From assembly GCA_022482625.1 (NCBI GenBank), contig JAKVOU010000001.1:930001-994000 (forward strand): DNA of 64,000 bases. Direction: 5' to 3'. How positions within the stretch are numbered: the stretch's first letter is position 1; the number at the start of each line of letters is the position of its first letter. Position numbers and translations under genes: made by a program. Shown piece after piece: positions 42,101-51,175 of this stretch. The notes beneath the pieces are model-generated. The model did no database searches and was not told the origin of the DNA. It saw only the letters and a program-made list of their open reading frames with translations. The DNA comes from Spirochaetia bacterium. GTDB lineage: Bacteria > Spirochaetota > Spirochaetia > Sphaerochaetales > Sphaerochaetaceae.

Positions 42101-44344
42101 ACAATGGAACTTGGCATCGATATTTCCTCGCTAAATACAGTATATCTACGTAATGTACCGCCAACACCTGCAAATTATGCCCAACGATCTGGACGAGCAG
42201 GAAGATCAGGACAAGCGGCTTTGGTTATTACATATTGTGCAGCACAAAGCCCTCATGACCAATGGTTTTTTCATCATAGTGAACAAATGATACATGGAAT
42301 CGTAAAAACACCATCCTTAGATCTTTCAAATAGAAATCTCATTGAAAGTCATTTCCTTGCTGTTTGGTTTGCCTGTGCAAACTGTCCAATTATTTCTTCT
42401 GTTAATGAAGTCTTGGATAATGAAAAAGTCGATCAAGGATTACCAGTCAAAGAAGAAATCAAAGCAAAATTAGTGGATCCACAAACCATCAAAAATGCAA
42501 AATCTATGGTCATTGCTTTAGCAAAAGACCTACAAGATACTCTGAGCAATCAACAAATACCTTGGTTGGATACTGTCTACGTCCAACACATAATTGACGG
42601 AGCCTTTGAACGCTTTGACCATGCCTTTGACATGTGGAGAAATCTGTATATCTCAACTAAAAAACAAATTGAAACTGCCGCTAAAGTAATGGTAAATCCT
42701 ATGACGACAAAGAAGAAAAGAGATACTTACCAACGAATCAGCATAGATGCTAGCAAACAGTTAAATTTATTATTAGGATCGAATTCTGCTAATGGCCCTT
42801 CTTCAGATTTTTATATTTACCGTTATTTAGCCGGACAAGGTTTTCTACCAGGCTATAACTTCCCTAGACTTCCTTTGCTCGCTTGGTTACCCAGCCCTAC
42901 TCAGGAAGATAACAAAGATAATCAAAACACGATAACAATAAGCCGTCCAAGATTTCTTGCTTTATCCGAATTTGGTCCAGATAGTCTAATCTACCATGAA
43001 GGTAAAATCTTCAAGGTTGTAAAAGTAAAATTCAATGCCACAGAGACAACTTCTTCTTCTACAGGCAACTTTAAACTTTCGACTTCGAATATTACCATTT
43101 GCAATAAATGTGGTTATGGAATTCTTTCTACAAACGGCACGGAAACCGTCATTGATCGCTGTCCTAGATGTAATGCTCCTTTGGATGACTTAGGCCTAAT
43201 TACCTCATTATATCGTATTGAAACGGTGGAAACAAAACTTACAGAACGTATCTCTCTCAACGATGAAGAACGACAACGTCAAGGTTATGATATGCAAATT
43301 ACATTTGCATTTGATAACAAACAGACGAAAAGCCATTTAGAGTGGTCTGTTACATCAAAAGAAGGAAAAGATTTTGTTCAATTTCTCTATGCCCCTGATG
43401 CTACACTTTATAAAATCAATAAAGGTTGGAAACGTAGAACTAATAAAAATATTATGGGATTTCTCATTGATCCACAAACAGGCCTTTGGCTACGTGAATC
43501 TAACAGTTTGGAATCCAATGCCAATAATGAAATCCCTGCCATTGACCATGTTGAATCGCAACGAATTGTCCCATTTGTAGAAGACTACAAAAATATATTA
43601 TTATTTGAACCTCTGGAGCCACTTTCTCAAACTACTATGGTTACATTGCAAGCGGCTTTAAAGCGAGGTATTGAAGAAGTCTTCCAATTAGAAGAATCTG
43701 AATTAGCAGTGGAACCCTTGCCTTCTGCAGATATAAGGAAACAAATTTTGTTCTTTGAAGCTTCAGAGGGAGGTGCAGGTGTTCTTAGTCAAATTGCAGG
43801 TAATGATAAGGCAATATCTGATATTGCAAAGAAAGCATTGGAAATCATGCACTATAAACCAGATTTATGCAACGAACTTACTGTTAAAGAAATTGCGTCA
43901 ACAGATGCAGATGCCCCCTGTGAAACAGGTTGTTACCATTGCCTACTATCTTACCAAAACCAAACTGATCACCAGTTTATCAATCGAAAAGACCCTGATA
44001 CTCTTCGTATTCTTATTGCATTAATAAATGGAACAAGGAAAACATCCGTAAAAACATCTGATAGTTTTAATAATCAGTCTTCAAGTTTTTTACATCTTCT
44101 TGAAACGCTTGGTTATCCTTCAAAAGAATATAAAAGAAAAGTATTACATAATGGTACAGAAATTCCTCTTTATAATGCGTCAAGAAGACTTTGTCTTTTT
44201 TTTACTGCGCCAGAAGAAAAAATCATCTCCTATCTGAAAGAAAAAGTATTGCTAGTTATTATACTTGGAAACAACCCTGATGACTGGGAAGAAAAGATCC
44301 GGCATAATAAAACCATATTCGCAGTTGGAGAAAAAGTCGAATGA
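39113..44344 (+). CDS. Giant DEAD/DEAH-type helicase with C-terminal DUF1998-like cysteine cluster (DrmA/DrmB-fusion-like)
   Basis: 1743 residues. Superfamily 2 helicase motifs: Walker A 'TTGTGSGKSLAFF' (about 105-115), motif II 'LVLDELHTYRGRQG' (about 226), motif III 'GTSATMS' (about 261), motif VI 'YAQRSGRAGRSGQAAL' (about 1022). Two inserted CxxC pairs ('FCRDCGQEF' about 452, 'FCPSCGIEF' about 560), a zinc-ribbon-like region ('CNKCGYGIL', 'CPRCNAPL', about 1330-1355), and the DUF1998-type end 'CETGCYHCLLSYQNQTDH' (about 1602) are visible. DrmA and DrmB of DISARM, DruE of Druantia and MrfA-type helicases share this make-up; in DISARM the helicase and DUF1998 parts are separate proteins. It overlaps the next gene by 4 bases (ATGA). 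AT-rich codons mark it as acquired. Probably translocates on invading DNA. Confidence 0.85.
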   Translation: MKRIFEFRNQLIENFTNFSTSFTKVKAEDIRKKLNDSKTTNKFWPEPLIQINPHYRKGHTIAELVTSGMLQPECNKIFRFGNISLKLFAHQEQAILFAEHKESFVVTTGTGSGKSLAFFVPIIDTIIREKKNKAANRTRAIIVYPMNALANSQLGEINKFLHNYPQCNITVCRYTGQENTAERTRIANNPPDILLTNYMMLELLLTRSEPNDRNIIEHSKHLEFLVLDELHTYRGRQGADVAMLIRRVRQRLEATDLVCIGTSATMSTIGEGNDREKAVAEVASLLFGITIPPSKIITEKLKRVTPENQSIHPQKLHDRIISNVPFSNNYDTLAKDELSIWIELTLSINLSSKEAPKRAIPLSLSEITKRLSKTASIPEEHAKKVLIEFLTHCEHVKKDNEPLFAFKLHQFISGPGFLLTTLEPQGKRIITVEEQQFAPGKSKDKIRLFRTYFCRDCGQEFIPVWFDSHSNKFTPRPIDEKPTQDDGPSFGYLIPWDDKQLFQGTTDGLPDSWLETKTNGTESVIHNKTHFIPIDRTVAPDGTISTSGTRYWFIEGPARFCPSCGIEFEPRAHENNKLVGLSGEGRTTATTVITINLLYQLFSEEQDRDKRKLLGFTDNRQDAALQAGHFNDFVYLVMIRSALLAALEKEQGPLTIDNIAHRMFGVLGFLDTDNTEVLSEYLLNPNIAPNIQEGIEEAAEGILTYRVLHDLERGWKYSNPNLIQLGLLEINYNNLDILITDENLTSNYPLLGKLAPTVRKKLFLILFNTLRETFCISSRYLDNILLTKCKNQTYNRVTDRWELQNQEKLHLGNRLVCGKRPSAQQTGALFRYYSGSSSSRLGQRLRKVLAEKDSPWSRETGTTINKVAKQLIGELLETAEVYGLVIKQKEFQKKKEIISWQLSDTAMSWNLGKPSNEGKWANRFFSTLYRTLANQFQQKNYMIFGFEAAEHTAQVEQERRIELEQRFRFSKTDKTAWETHHQGNHLKPLPVLYCSPTMELGIDISSLNTVYLRNVPPTPANYAQRSGRAGRSGQAALVITYCAAQSPHDQWFFHHSEQMIHGIVKTPSLDLSNRNLIESHFLAVWFACANCPIISSVNEVLDNEKVDQGLPVKEEIKAKLVDPQTIKNAKSMVIALAKDLQDTLSNQQIPWLDTVYVQHIIDGAFERFDHAFDMWRNLYISTKKQIETAAKVMVNPMTTKKKRDTYQRISIDASKQLNLLLGSNSANGPSSDFYIYRYLAGQGFLPGYNFPRLPLLAWLPSPTQEDNKDNQNTITISRPRFLALSEFGPDSLIYHEGKIFKVVKVKFNATETTSSSTGNFKLSTSNITICNKCGYGILSTNGTETVIDRCPRCNAPLDDLGLITSLYRIETVETKLTERISLNDEERQRQGYDMQITFAFDNKQTKSHLEWSVTSKEGKDFVQFLYAPDATLYKINKGWKRRTNKNIMGFLIDPQTGLWLRESNSLESNANNEIPAIDHVESQRIVPFVEDYKNILLFEPLEPLSQTTMVTLQAALKRGIEEVFQLEESELAVEPLPSADIRKQILFFEASEGGAGVLSQIAGNDKAISDIAKKALEIMHYKPDLCNELTVKEIASTDADAPCETGCYHCLLSYQNQTDHQFINRKDPDTLRILIALINGTRKTSVKTSDSFNNQSSSFLHLLETLGYPSKEYKRKVLHNGTEIPLYNASRRLCLFFTAPEEKIISYLKEKVLLVIILGNNPDDWEEKIRHNKTIFAVGEKVE

Positions 44345-47127
44345 ACGAAAATTTATTTACACCTGGTAATCTTGTCTGTGCGAGAGGAAGAAACTGGGTA
44401 GTACAATCTGGTTCAAACATACAAGAACTTCGGTTACGTCCTCTGACCGGTTCAGAGGATGAAGAAATATTTCTTTCACCTGCACTTGAAACAGAAAAAA
44501 TACAACAAGCATTTTTTCCTGATCCTTCTCCTGACCAAATAGGCAGCCTGCGTTCTGGAATATTATTCAGAGAAGCAACAATGATAAAATTGATAAATGG
44601 AGCCGGTCCTTTTCGCTGTTTCGGGCATATTGCAATCGAACCACGCGCCTATCAGTTAGTTCCGTTATTAATGGCCTTAAAGATGGATACTATCAGATTA
44701 TTGATTGCAGATGATGTGGGAATTGGCAAAACAATAGAAGCTGGTTTAATTGTAAGGGAATTATGGGATCGCTTTGAAATTACTCAACTTGCAGTGCTGT
44801 GTCCCCCTCATCTTGTCAGCCAATGGGTAAAGGAACTCAATGAACATTTCCATCTCCCTGCCATAGGTCTGACAGCTTCATCCGTTTTTGCCTTAGAAAG
44901 AAATCTGCCAGTCGGTGCATCACTGTCTGACAAATATCCTGTTTTGGTTGTTTCCTTAGATTATATAAAAAATAATCGGCATCTGAACAATTTTCTTTCA
45001 TCTGCACCAGATTGCATTATAGTCGATGAAGCCCATACGTGTACATTGAAAAGCAATGAACGTAATCTTCGATATGAATTACTCCAACAATTGTCAAGAA
45101 AAAAGACAAGACATATGATTTTCCTTACTGCAACTCCTCATTCAGGTGATGATGAAGCATTTTATAATCTGCTTGGTTTACTAGATGAAAAGTATAACCT
45201 GTTGGCTGATGGTAAAAAACATATAGAACTAAGATCTGATCTTGCATTGCATTTTGTGCAACGACGTCGGCAAGATATTCTAGAATATCAAGAAAATATG
45301 TCATTCCCACAGAAAGTACAAAAAGAAGTTGCGTATAAGCTGACTACTCAATGGGAAGCTTTTTTTGAAAGTGTACGCAGATATTGTGCAAAACTAGGAA
45401 AACAGTATGAAGAAATGGGAAAGCAAAATACCATGATTTGGTATGCAACGCTTGCACTTTTCCGTTGTGCAGCATCGAGCCCTGATGCTGCTATACAAGC
45501 ACTGACAACAAGAAAACAGCATGAAGAAGAAGTCCCTTTGGCTGATGAAGATGTCCTTGATATGGATGAAGTTGCAGACGATGGCAATGTATCTGGTTTC
45601 TACAGCAATAATGATTCTGCAATTAGGGCGCTGCTCCATGATGCAAAGGCTTTGAAACGTGAAGAAGATTCTAAATTAAATTGCCTCATACAAAACTTGA
45701 AACATGATATATTGGATGAAGGTTATCATCCTGTTATTTTTTGTCGGTATATTTCAACAGCCAAGTATGTAGGCAACGCCCTAAAAGACTACTTACCTAA
45801 AAAATATGAAATCAGCGTCATTACCGGAGAACTTACACCTGCAGAACGACAAGAGCGAATTGAAACTCTCAAGGATGTATCTTATCCCATCCTTGTATCG
45901 ACTGATTGTCTATCTGAAGGAATTAATTTACAAGAAAATTTTAATGCAGTCATTCATTATGATTTGGCATGGAATCCGACACGACATGAGCAAAGAGAAG
46001 GACGTATAGACAGATTTGGACAAAGCTCGTCTCAAGTACGTTGTCTCATGCTTTATGGTGAAGATAACCCAATAGACGGTTTTATACTTCGAGTCATTGT
46101 AAAGAAAGCAAAAACTATTAAGGATACTTTGGGTGTATTAGTGCCAATTCCTGAAAATAATGCAGCTATCAGTCACGCCTTGCTTCGAGCGATGTTTTTA
46201 AAAAAATCTATGCAGACAGACAAGCAACTTGAATTTGACTTCGGAGAAATTGATGAAGCAGCAAAGATTCTCGAGACACCTTGGGAAGATGCAATGGAAA
46301 AAGCCAAGAAAAACAGAACAATCTTCGCTCAACATTCTTTGCATCCTGAAAATGTTTTACCAGAATGGGATCGTCAGAAAAAAGTTTTAGGAATTGCTAT
46401 AGAAGACATAGAAGATTTTGTTTCCTTTATTCTTAAACGTTTAGGTTGTGGTTTGACAAAAGAAGGCAATAACCGATGGCTATTCAATCCAACCGACATG
46501 CCACAATCGCTTAGAAAAATGTTCAAATCAATAGGAATAGAAAAACCAATGAGTATATCTTTTAAGTTTCCTGCTCCTTTTGGAAGTACATTTATCCATC
46601 GCAGTCATCCTTTAGTACAGTTGCTAGCAACTTATTTTATGGAATCGATTCTATCAGAAAATTCTCAACAGGCCCTTTTTACGGGGCGTTGTTCGGTCGC
46701 CGAAACCTCTGCAGTGAAAGAAGTGCATACTTTGTATCTCGTTCGTCTGCGGCATCAGGTTACCACTCAACTCAATACAACCATTCGTTGTGTTATGGCC
46801 GAAGAAATAGTTTTGCTCGCTTGTAAAGGCTATACATCCCCACAATGGTTAGAAGAAGATTCAGCACTTCCTTTACTTAACCACAACAGTGAAGTAAATC
46901 TAAACGAAAGATTAAAAAAAACACAAATTGAACACGCCTTGGCTTTCTACCATAAAGAAAAAAATGCAATCACTGAAATTTGTATGAGACACTCTGGCGA
47001 CCTCCTTGAAGATAACCGAAGAGTACGCAGTGCAGCAGCAGGGAAAGGACAAATGAGTGTAAAACCATGTATACCACCGGATTTACTTGGAGTCTATGTT
47101 CTGCTTCCTAGCAACAAGGAGTTATAG
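44341..47127 (+). CDS. SNF2/RapA-type helicase (DrmD-like)
   Basis: 928 residues. Walker A 'ADDVGIGKTIEAGLIVREL' (about 124), motif II 'IIVDEAHTCTL' (about 228), motif III 'FLTATPHSGDDEAFYNLLGL' (about 262), and the C-terminal helicase motifs 'LVSTDCLSEGINLQ' (about 520) and 'QREGRIDRFGQ' (about 550). The rest, about 350 residues, is helical and family-specific. SNF2 proteins of this size next to a methylase and a DUF1998 helicase are the DrmD component of class 1 DISARM. Translation is coupled with the preceding gene (4-base overlap) and the stop lies 1 base before the methylase ATG. Confidence 0.85.
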   Translation: MNENLFTPGNLVCARGRNWVVQSGSNIQELRLRPLTGSEDEEIFLSPALETEKIQQAFFPDPSPDQIGSLRSGILFREATMIKLINGAGPFRCFGHIAIEPRAYQLVPLLMALKMDTIRLLIADDVGIGKTIEAGLIVRELWDRFEITQLAVLCPPHLVSQWVKELNEHFHLPAIGLTASSVFALERNLPVGASLSDKYPVLVVSLDYIKNNRHLNNFLSSAPDCIIVDEAHTCTLKSNERNLRYELLQQLSRKKTRHMIFLTATPHSGDDEAFYNLLGLLDEKYNLLADGKKHIELRSDLALHFVQRRRQDILEYQENMSFPQKVQKEVAYKLTTQWEAFFESVRRYCAKLGKQYEEMGKQNTMIWYATLALFRCAASSPDAAIQALTTRKQHEEEVPLADEDVLDMDEVADDGNVSGFYSNNDSAIRALLHDAKALKREEDSKLNCLIQNLKHDILDEGYHPVIFCRYISTAKYVGNALKDYLPKKYEISVITGELTPAERQERIETLKDVSYPILVSTDCLSEGINLQENFNAVIHYDLAWNPTRHEQREGRIDRFGQSSSQVRCLMLYGEDNPIDGFILRVIVKKAKTIKDTLGVLVPIPENNAAISHALLRAMFLKKSMQTDKQLEFDFGEIDEAAKILETPWEDAMEKAKKNRTIFAQHSLHPENVLPEWDRQKKVLGIAIEDIEDFVSFILKRLGCGLTKEGNNRWLFNPTDMPQSLRKMFKSIGIEKPMSISFKFPAPFGSTFIHRSHPLVQLLATYFMESILSENSQQALFTGRCSVAETSAVKEVHTLYLVRLRHQVTTQLNTTIRCVMAEEIVLLACKGYTSPQWLEEDSALPLLNHNSEVNLNERLKKTQIEHALAFYHKEKNAITEICMRHSGDLLEDNRRVRSAAAGKGQMSVKPCIPPDLLGVYVLLPSNKEL

Positions 47128-47128
47128 T

Positions 47129-50100
47129 ATGGCAAGAAGTACTACGCATTTATGGCAAAATATTCATCTCGAAGGTACAATTTTTTCAAATGACCAGCTT
47201 GAAGCAATTTCTTGTGAGAACGCAATAGCACAAAAAAAAGAGGATTATCAAATACCTCCAGGATTATCCTTGCTTGATGAAATCGGTCGATCATACCAGA
47301 TTGCTCGAGCTCTTTCCAAACAATTTGAGATAAAAATAACAAATAAAGAAAATAATATACGTCTGGTTACACAAGAATTTGTACGTAGATTCTTTACTAT
47401 GTGTCTTGGCTGGGATTTGCAAGCAGTCAGATCAAAACATATAGAACAATATGGTTACCCATTACAACGTATTGCATATGATTTGGTACCACTGACTGTT
47501 TGTCCTGCTAATCTTACACTTGATTTTTCTGACAGTGCTTTCTCTGTAAGCAATGGAGGTTCTTCAAAGCTTACAGTAACCCAGATGGTACAAGAGTATC
47601 TAGATAGTGTCGGACGAGAACGATGGGGGGTAGTTTCAAATGGTAAGTCAATTCGTTTACTTAGATCGTCTCCAACGCTTTCTCGTCCCCAATATCTGGA
47701 ATTTGATCTTCTAGCTATCCTTGAAGCTGATTCTTATAATGAATATGGAATCCTTTGGAGAATATTCCATGTCTCAAGAATTCATGATGCAATTAATGAC
47801 ATCCCTTTGCATATCTGGGAAGAATGGAGAAATACAGCTATTGAAGGTGGAGAACGGATTAGAGAAAGATTACGAAAAGGTGTTACAGAAGCCCTCTGCA
47901 TCCTTGGTTCAGGTTTCCTAAACAATCCAAAAAATTCATTACTTTATGAAAAACTAGCCACAGGATCATTGACAGAACAGACTTATCACCAACAGTTGCT
48001 TCATTTAATTTATAGACTCTTGTTTATATTTGCAACAGAAGAAAGGAAAAGCGACAAAGGACTAAGGCTTATTTTTTTGCAGGATCCTTTACTGACGAAA
48101 GAAAGAGATCTATATGATAAAGGTTATAGTCAAGCCCGATTACGTATCATTTTGAATTCTATATCCAATTTCAATGCGTACAATGATCTCTGGGAAGCAC
48201 AGAAAATTGTATTCCGTTGTTTGGAAAAAGGAGAAAGAAAACTTGCTCTTCCAGCGCTCGGAGGATTATTTCTTCACACTCAGTGCCTCGATTTAGATAC
48301 GGCAAAATTATCAAACGAGGCTTTTCTATCTGCTTTATATTGTTTGCGGTGGTCCCAAGAAGATAATTATAGTCATTGGGTAGATTATGGTAATATGGGA
48401 ACTGAAGAACTAGGTTCTGTATATGAAAGTCTACTTGAACTGATTCCCCATGTAGATTTGGATACAAAATCTTTTCGTTTCATCGGGATTTCAGATGAAG
48501 AAGATACAGCAGGTAATCTGCGAAAGACAACAGGTAGCTATTACACACCTCACTTTCTCGTTGAACATTTGATAGAAACAACACTTGTACCTGTTCTTGA
48601 AAAGAAAATTAAGGAGAATTCTACTGATCCTGAAACCGCAATTTTGTCATTGAAAGTAGTCGACCCTGCTTGTGGAAGTGGGCATTTCCTTCTCGCTGCA
48701 GCTCGTACAATAGCCGTACGACTAACAAAACTGAGAAGTGATGCAAATACCCCTGATGGTTATCGTGATGCTTTACGGTTAGTAATCAAAAACTGTATCT
48801 TCGGAGTAGATATTAACCCAATGGCCGTAGAATTGACAAAAATGTCCCTTTGGTTGGAAGGATTTGAACCTGAAAAACCTCTTGGTTTTCTAGATTCACA
48901 TATCCTTTGCGGTAATTCATTGCTCGGTGTCTTTAATCTTTCCATATTGGATTATGGTATTCCATCTGATGCTTATAAAAAACTTACAAAAGATGATACC
49001 GAGATCTGCAAAGAACTTCGAAAATGTAATAGTGCTGAACAAAAAAATCTTCAAGTTTATAAAAATGATAAAACAATTCGACAAGGAACTTTATTTGATG
49101 AGACAGAAGAAGAAAACCCGCTTTCAGAAATCACCAATTTACCAGAAGATTCATTAGAAGAAATCACAACAAAAACAAAACGTTATAAAGAACAATTAAC
49201 TAAGTTGAATGATATGGTAGATATGATTGCTGCAGATACTTATATAGGTGCATTTCTGACGGTCAAAGACAATTCTTCAATCGTTCCTACGACAAGACTA
49301 CTGCGACAAATAAGGGAAAATCTGAAAATTGATGAAAAAGATAAAAATGCAATTGAAACCAGCAGGAAAACAGCAAGAGAAGCAAAAGCTTTTCATTGGC
49401 CTTTGATGTTTCCAAATGTCTTTTCTTCTGGTGGATTTGATGTCGTCCTTGGTAATCCCCCATGGGAACGTATAACACTGCAAGAGAAAGAATTCTTTGC
49501 ATCGAGAAGACCAGATATTGCAAATGCTATGAATGCTGCACAAAGGAGAAAGAAAATCTCTAAGTTAGGAAAATCAGAAGTGAATACCCCTGATCAACTT
49601 CTCTACCAGCAATTTTTATCAGCTTGTCATACAGCAGAAACACAAAGTACATTCTTCCATGTCAATAACAAAAACCAAGGTCAATACCCACTTTCAGGTA
49701 AAGGCGATGTCAATTTGTATGCTCTTTTTACCGAACTATTTTCTAAACTAAAGAAAAAGGAAGGATCTGCAGGTATAATTGTTCCAACAGGAATTGCAAC
49801 TGATGATTCCACAAAGGAACTATTCGCTTCCTTTATTAATAACGAAGAATTGCAATCCTTATATGATTTTGAAAACCAAAATATTTTCCCAGCAGTACAT
49901 AAAAGTTATAAATTTTGCCTACTTACCCTTTCCAAGACTAAAACTGCAGACTTTGCCTGTTTCTTGCACACAATACAGGATTTGGATGATGATCGACGAC
50001 ATTTCCAAATGGAAGCTTCTGATTTTGATCTAATAAATCCCAATACGCATTCCCTTCCTCTGTTCAGAAGCAAGGCAGATGCAGAACTGACAAAGCAAAT

Positions 50101-51175
50101 GTACCGACATTCGCAAGTAATTTGGAATGAAAATGATACAAAATCAGGAAATCCTTGGAATCTATCTTTTTCTCGATTATTTGATATGTCCAATGATTCC
50201 AAACTTTTCCAGACACAAGCAAATTCCAGTTGTTATCCCCTGTATGAAGCAAAAATGATACACCGATATGACCACAGATGGGCAACCTTTGATGGTGCTA
50301 CCGATAAAAAAGGAAATCTGATTACGAGAAATGTTACTCCTGAAGAAAAACAAAACCCCGGTTTTGAAATCAAGCCTCGTTATTGGGTTGATAAAAGACA
50401 AGTTTTAGCAAGAATTGCACAAAACGTACCTTCAAAAGTAATCAAGGCATGGCTTGACCATGATGAAACACAGCTAAGGGAAGAACTTCTTTATTCAAAC
50501 AACGCTATTCTTTCCAAGCTAGGAGATTCTACGCAGATCTGGCAAGATATGGACCAATTTATGGACCAGCAAAGTCCTAAATGGTTAATGGGATGGAGAG
50601 ATATTACTAATTCGACAAATATGAGAACCACCATTGCTACAATAATTCCACGATCTGCAACAAACGATAAGTTTCTATCGATTATGAATTTAGATACCAC
50701 ACAAGCAATGATATTTCTTTCATGTGTAAACAGCCTAATTTTCGACTATATAGCACGCAAAAAAGTTGGTGGAACCGATATGAAATATTTTATTTTCAAA
50801 CAGCTTGCTTGTATTCCCCCAAAGGCTTTTTCTGATATACAAAAACAATTTATTGTAACAAGAGTTCAGAAATTGCTAGCAACTTCAACTGCAATGGCAA
50901 AAGCTCTGGATTGTAATTTACATCCATATAATGAAGAGGAAAGAGCAATACTACAAGCTGAAATAGATGCTTTTTATGCTAAAAAATATGGCTTATCACA
51001 GAAAGACCTAGAATATATTTTAGATCCCCAATCTATAATGGGCAAAGATTATCCGACCCAAACCTTTCCAGGGCTAAAAACCGACGAAGAAAAACAATAT
51101 GGTGAATATCGAACTAAACGACTCACACTTGAAGCTTGGAATCGCTTGGAAAAGGACCCTGCCCTATGGACATAG
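47129..51175 (+). CDS. Eco57I-type N6-adenine DNA methyltransferase (DrmMI/PglX-like)
   Basis: 1348 residues from ATG 47129, which has AAGGAG about 8 bases upstream; an in-frame extension to 47087 overlaps the SNF2 gene and is not used. Motif I 'VVDPACGSGHFLLAAARTIA' (about 510) and motif IV 'VVLGNPPWERI' (about 775) define a gamma-class amino-methyltransferase. 'ELGSVYESLLELIP' (about 427) is a family landmark of Eco57I/PglX-like enzymes. The N-terminal 400 residues include a restriction-endonuclease-like segment ('VRRFFTMCLGWDLQAV', 'WGVVSNGKSIRLLR') but no obvious PD-ExK set; the C-terminal part is the target-recognition region. It should protect host DNA by methylating a specific site. 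Confidence 0.88.
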   Translation: MARSTTHLWQNIHLEGTIFSNDQLEAISCENAIAQKKEDYQIPPGLSLLDEIGRSYQIARALSKQFEIKITNKENNIRLVTQEFVRRFFTMCLGWDLQAVRSKHIEQYGYPLQRIAYDLVPLTVCPANLTLDFSDSAFSVSNGGSSKLTVTQMVQEYLDSVGRERWGVVSNGKSIRLLRSSPTLSRPQYLEFDLLAILEADSYNEYGILWRIFHVSRIHDAINDIPLHIWEEWRNTAIEGGERIRERLRKGVTEALCILGSGFLNNPKNSLLYEKLATGSLTEQTYHQQLLHLIYRLLFIFATEERKSDKGLRLIFLQDPLLTKERDLYDKGYSQARLRIILNSISNFNAYNDLWEAQKIVFRCLEKGERKLALPALGGLFLHTQCLDLDTAKLSNEAFLSALYCLRWSQEDNYSHWVDYGNMGTEELGSVYESLLELIPHVDLDTKSFRFIGISDEEDTAGNLRKTTGSYYTPHFLVEHLIETTLVPVLEKKIKENSTDPETAILSLKVVDPACGSGHFLLAAARTIAVRLTKLRSDANTPDGYRDALRLVIKNCIFGVDINPMAVELTKMSLWLEGFEPEKPLGFLDSHILCGNSLLGVFNLSILDYGIPSDAYKKLTKDDTEICKELRKCNSAEQKNLQVYKNDKTIRQGTLFDETEEENPLSEITNLPEDSLEEITTKTKRYKEQLTKLNDMVDMIAADTYIGAFLTVKDNSSIVPTTRLLRQIRENLKIDEKDKNAIETSRKTAREAKAFHWPLMFPNVFSSGGFDVVLGNPPWERITLQEKEFFASRRPDIANAMNAAQRRKKISKLGKSEVNTPDQLLYQQFLSACHTAETQSTFFHVNNKNQGQYPLSGKGDVNLYALFTELFSKLKKKEGSAGIIVPTGIATDDSTKELFASFINNEELQSLYDFENQNIFPAVHKSYKFCLLTLSKTKTADFACFLHTIQDLDDDRRHFQMEASDFDLINPNTHSLPLFRSKADAELTKQMYRHSQVIWNENDTKSGNPWNLSFSRLFDMSNDSKLFQTQANSSCYPLYEAKMIHRYDHRWATFDGATDKKGNLITRNVTPEEKQNPGFEIKPRYWVDKRQVLARIAQNVPSKVIKAWLDHDETQLREELLYSNNAILSKLGDSTQIWQDMDQFMDQQSPKWLMGWRDITNSTNMRTTIATIIPRSATNDKFLSIMNLDTTQAMIFLSCVNSLIFDYIARKKVGGTDMKYFIFKQLACIPPKAFSDIQKQFIVTRVQKLLATSTAMAKALDCNLHPYNEEERAILQAEIDAFYAKKYGLSQKDLEYILDPQSIMGKDYPTQTFPGLKTDEEKQYGEYRTKRLTLEAWNRLEKDPALWT

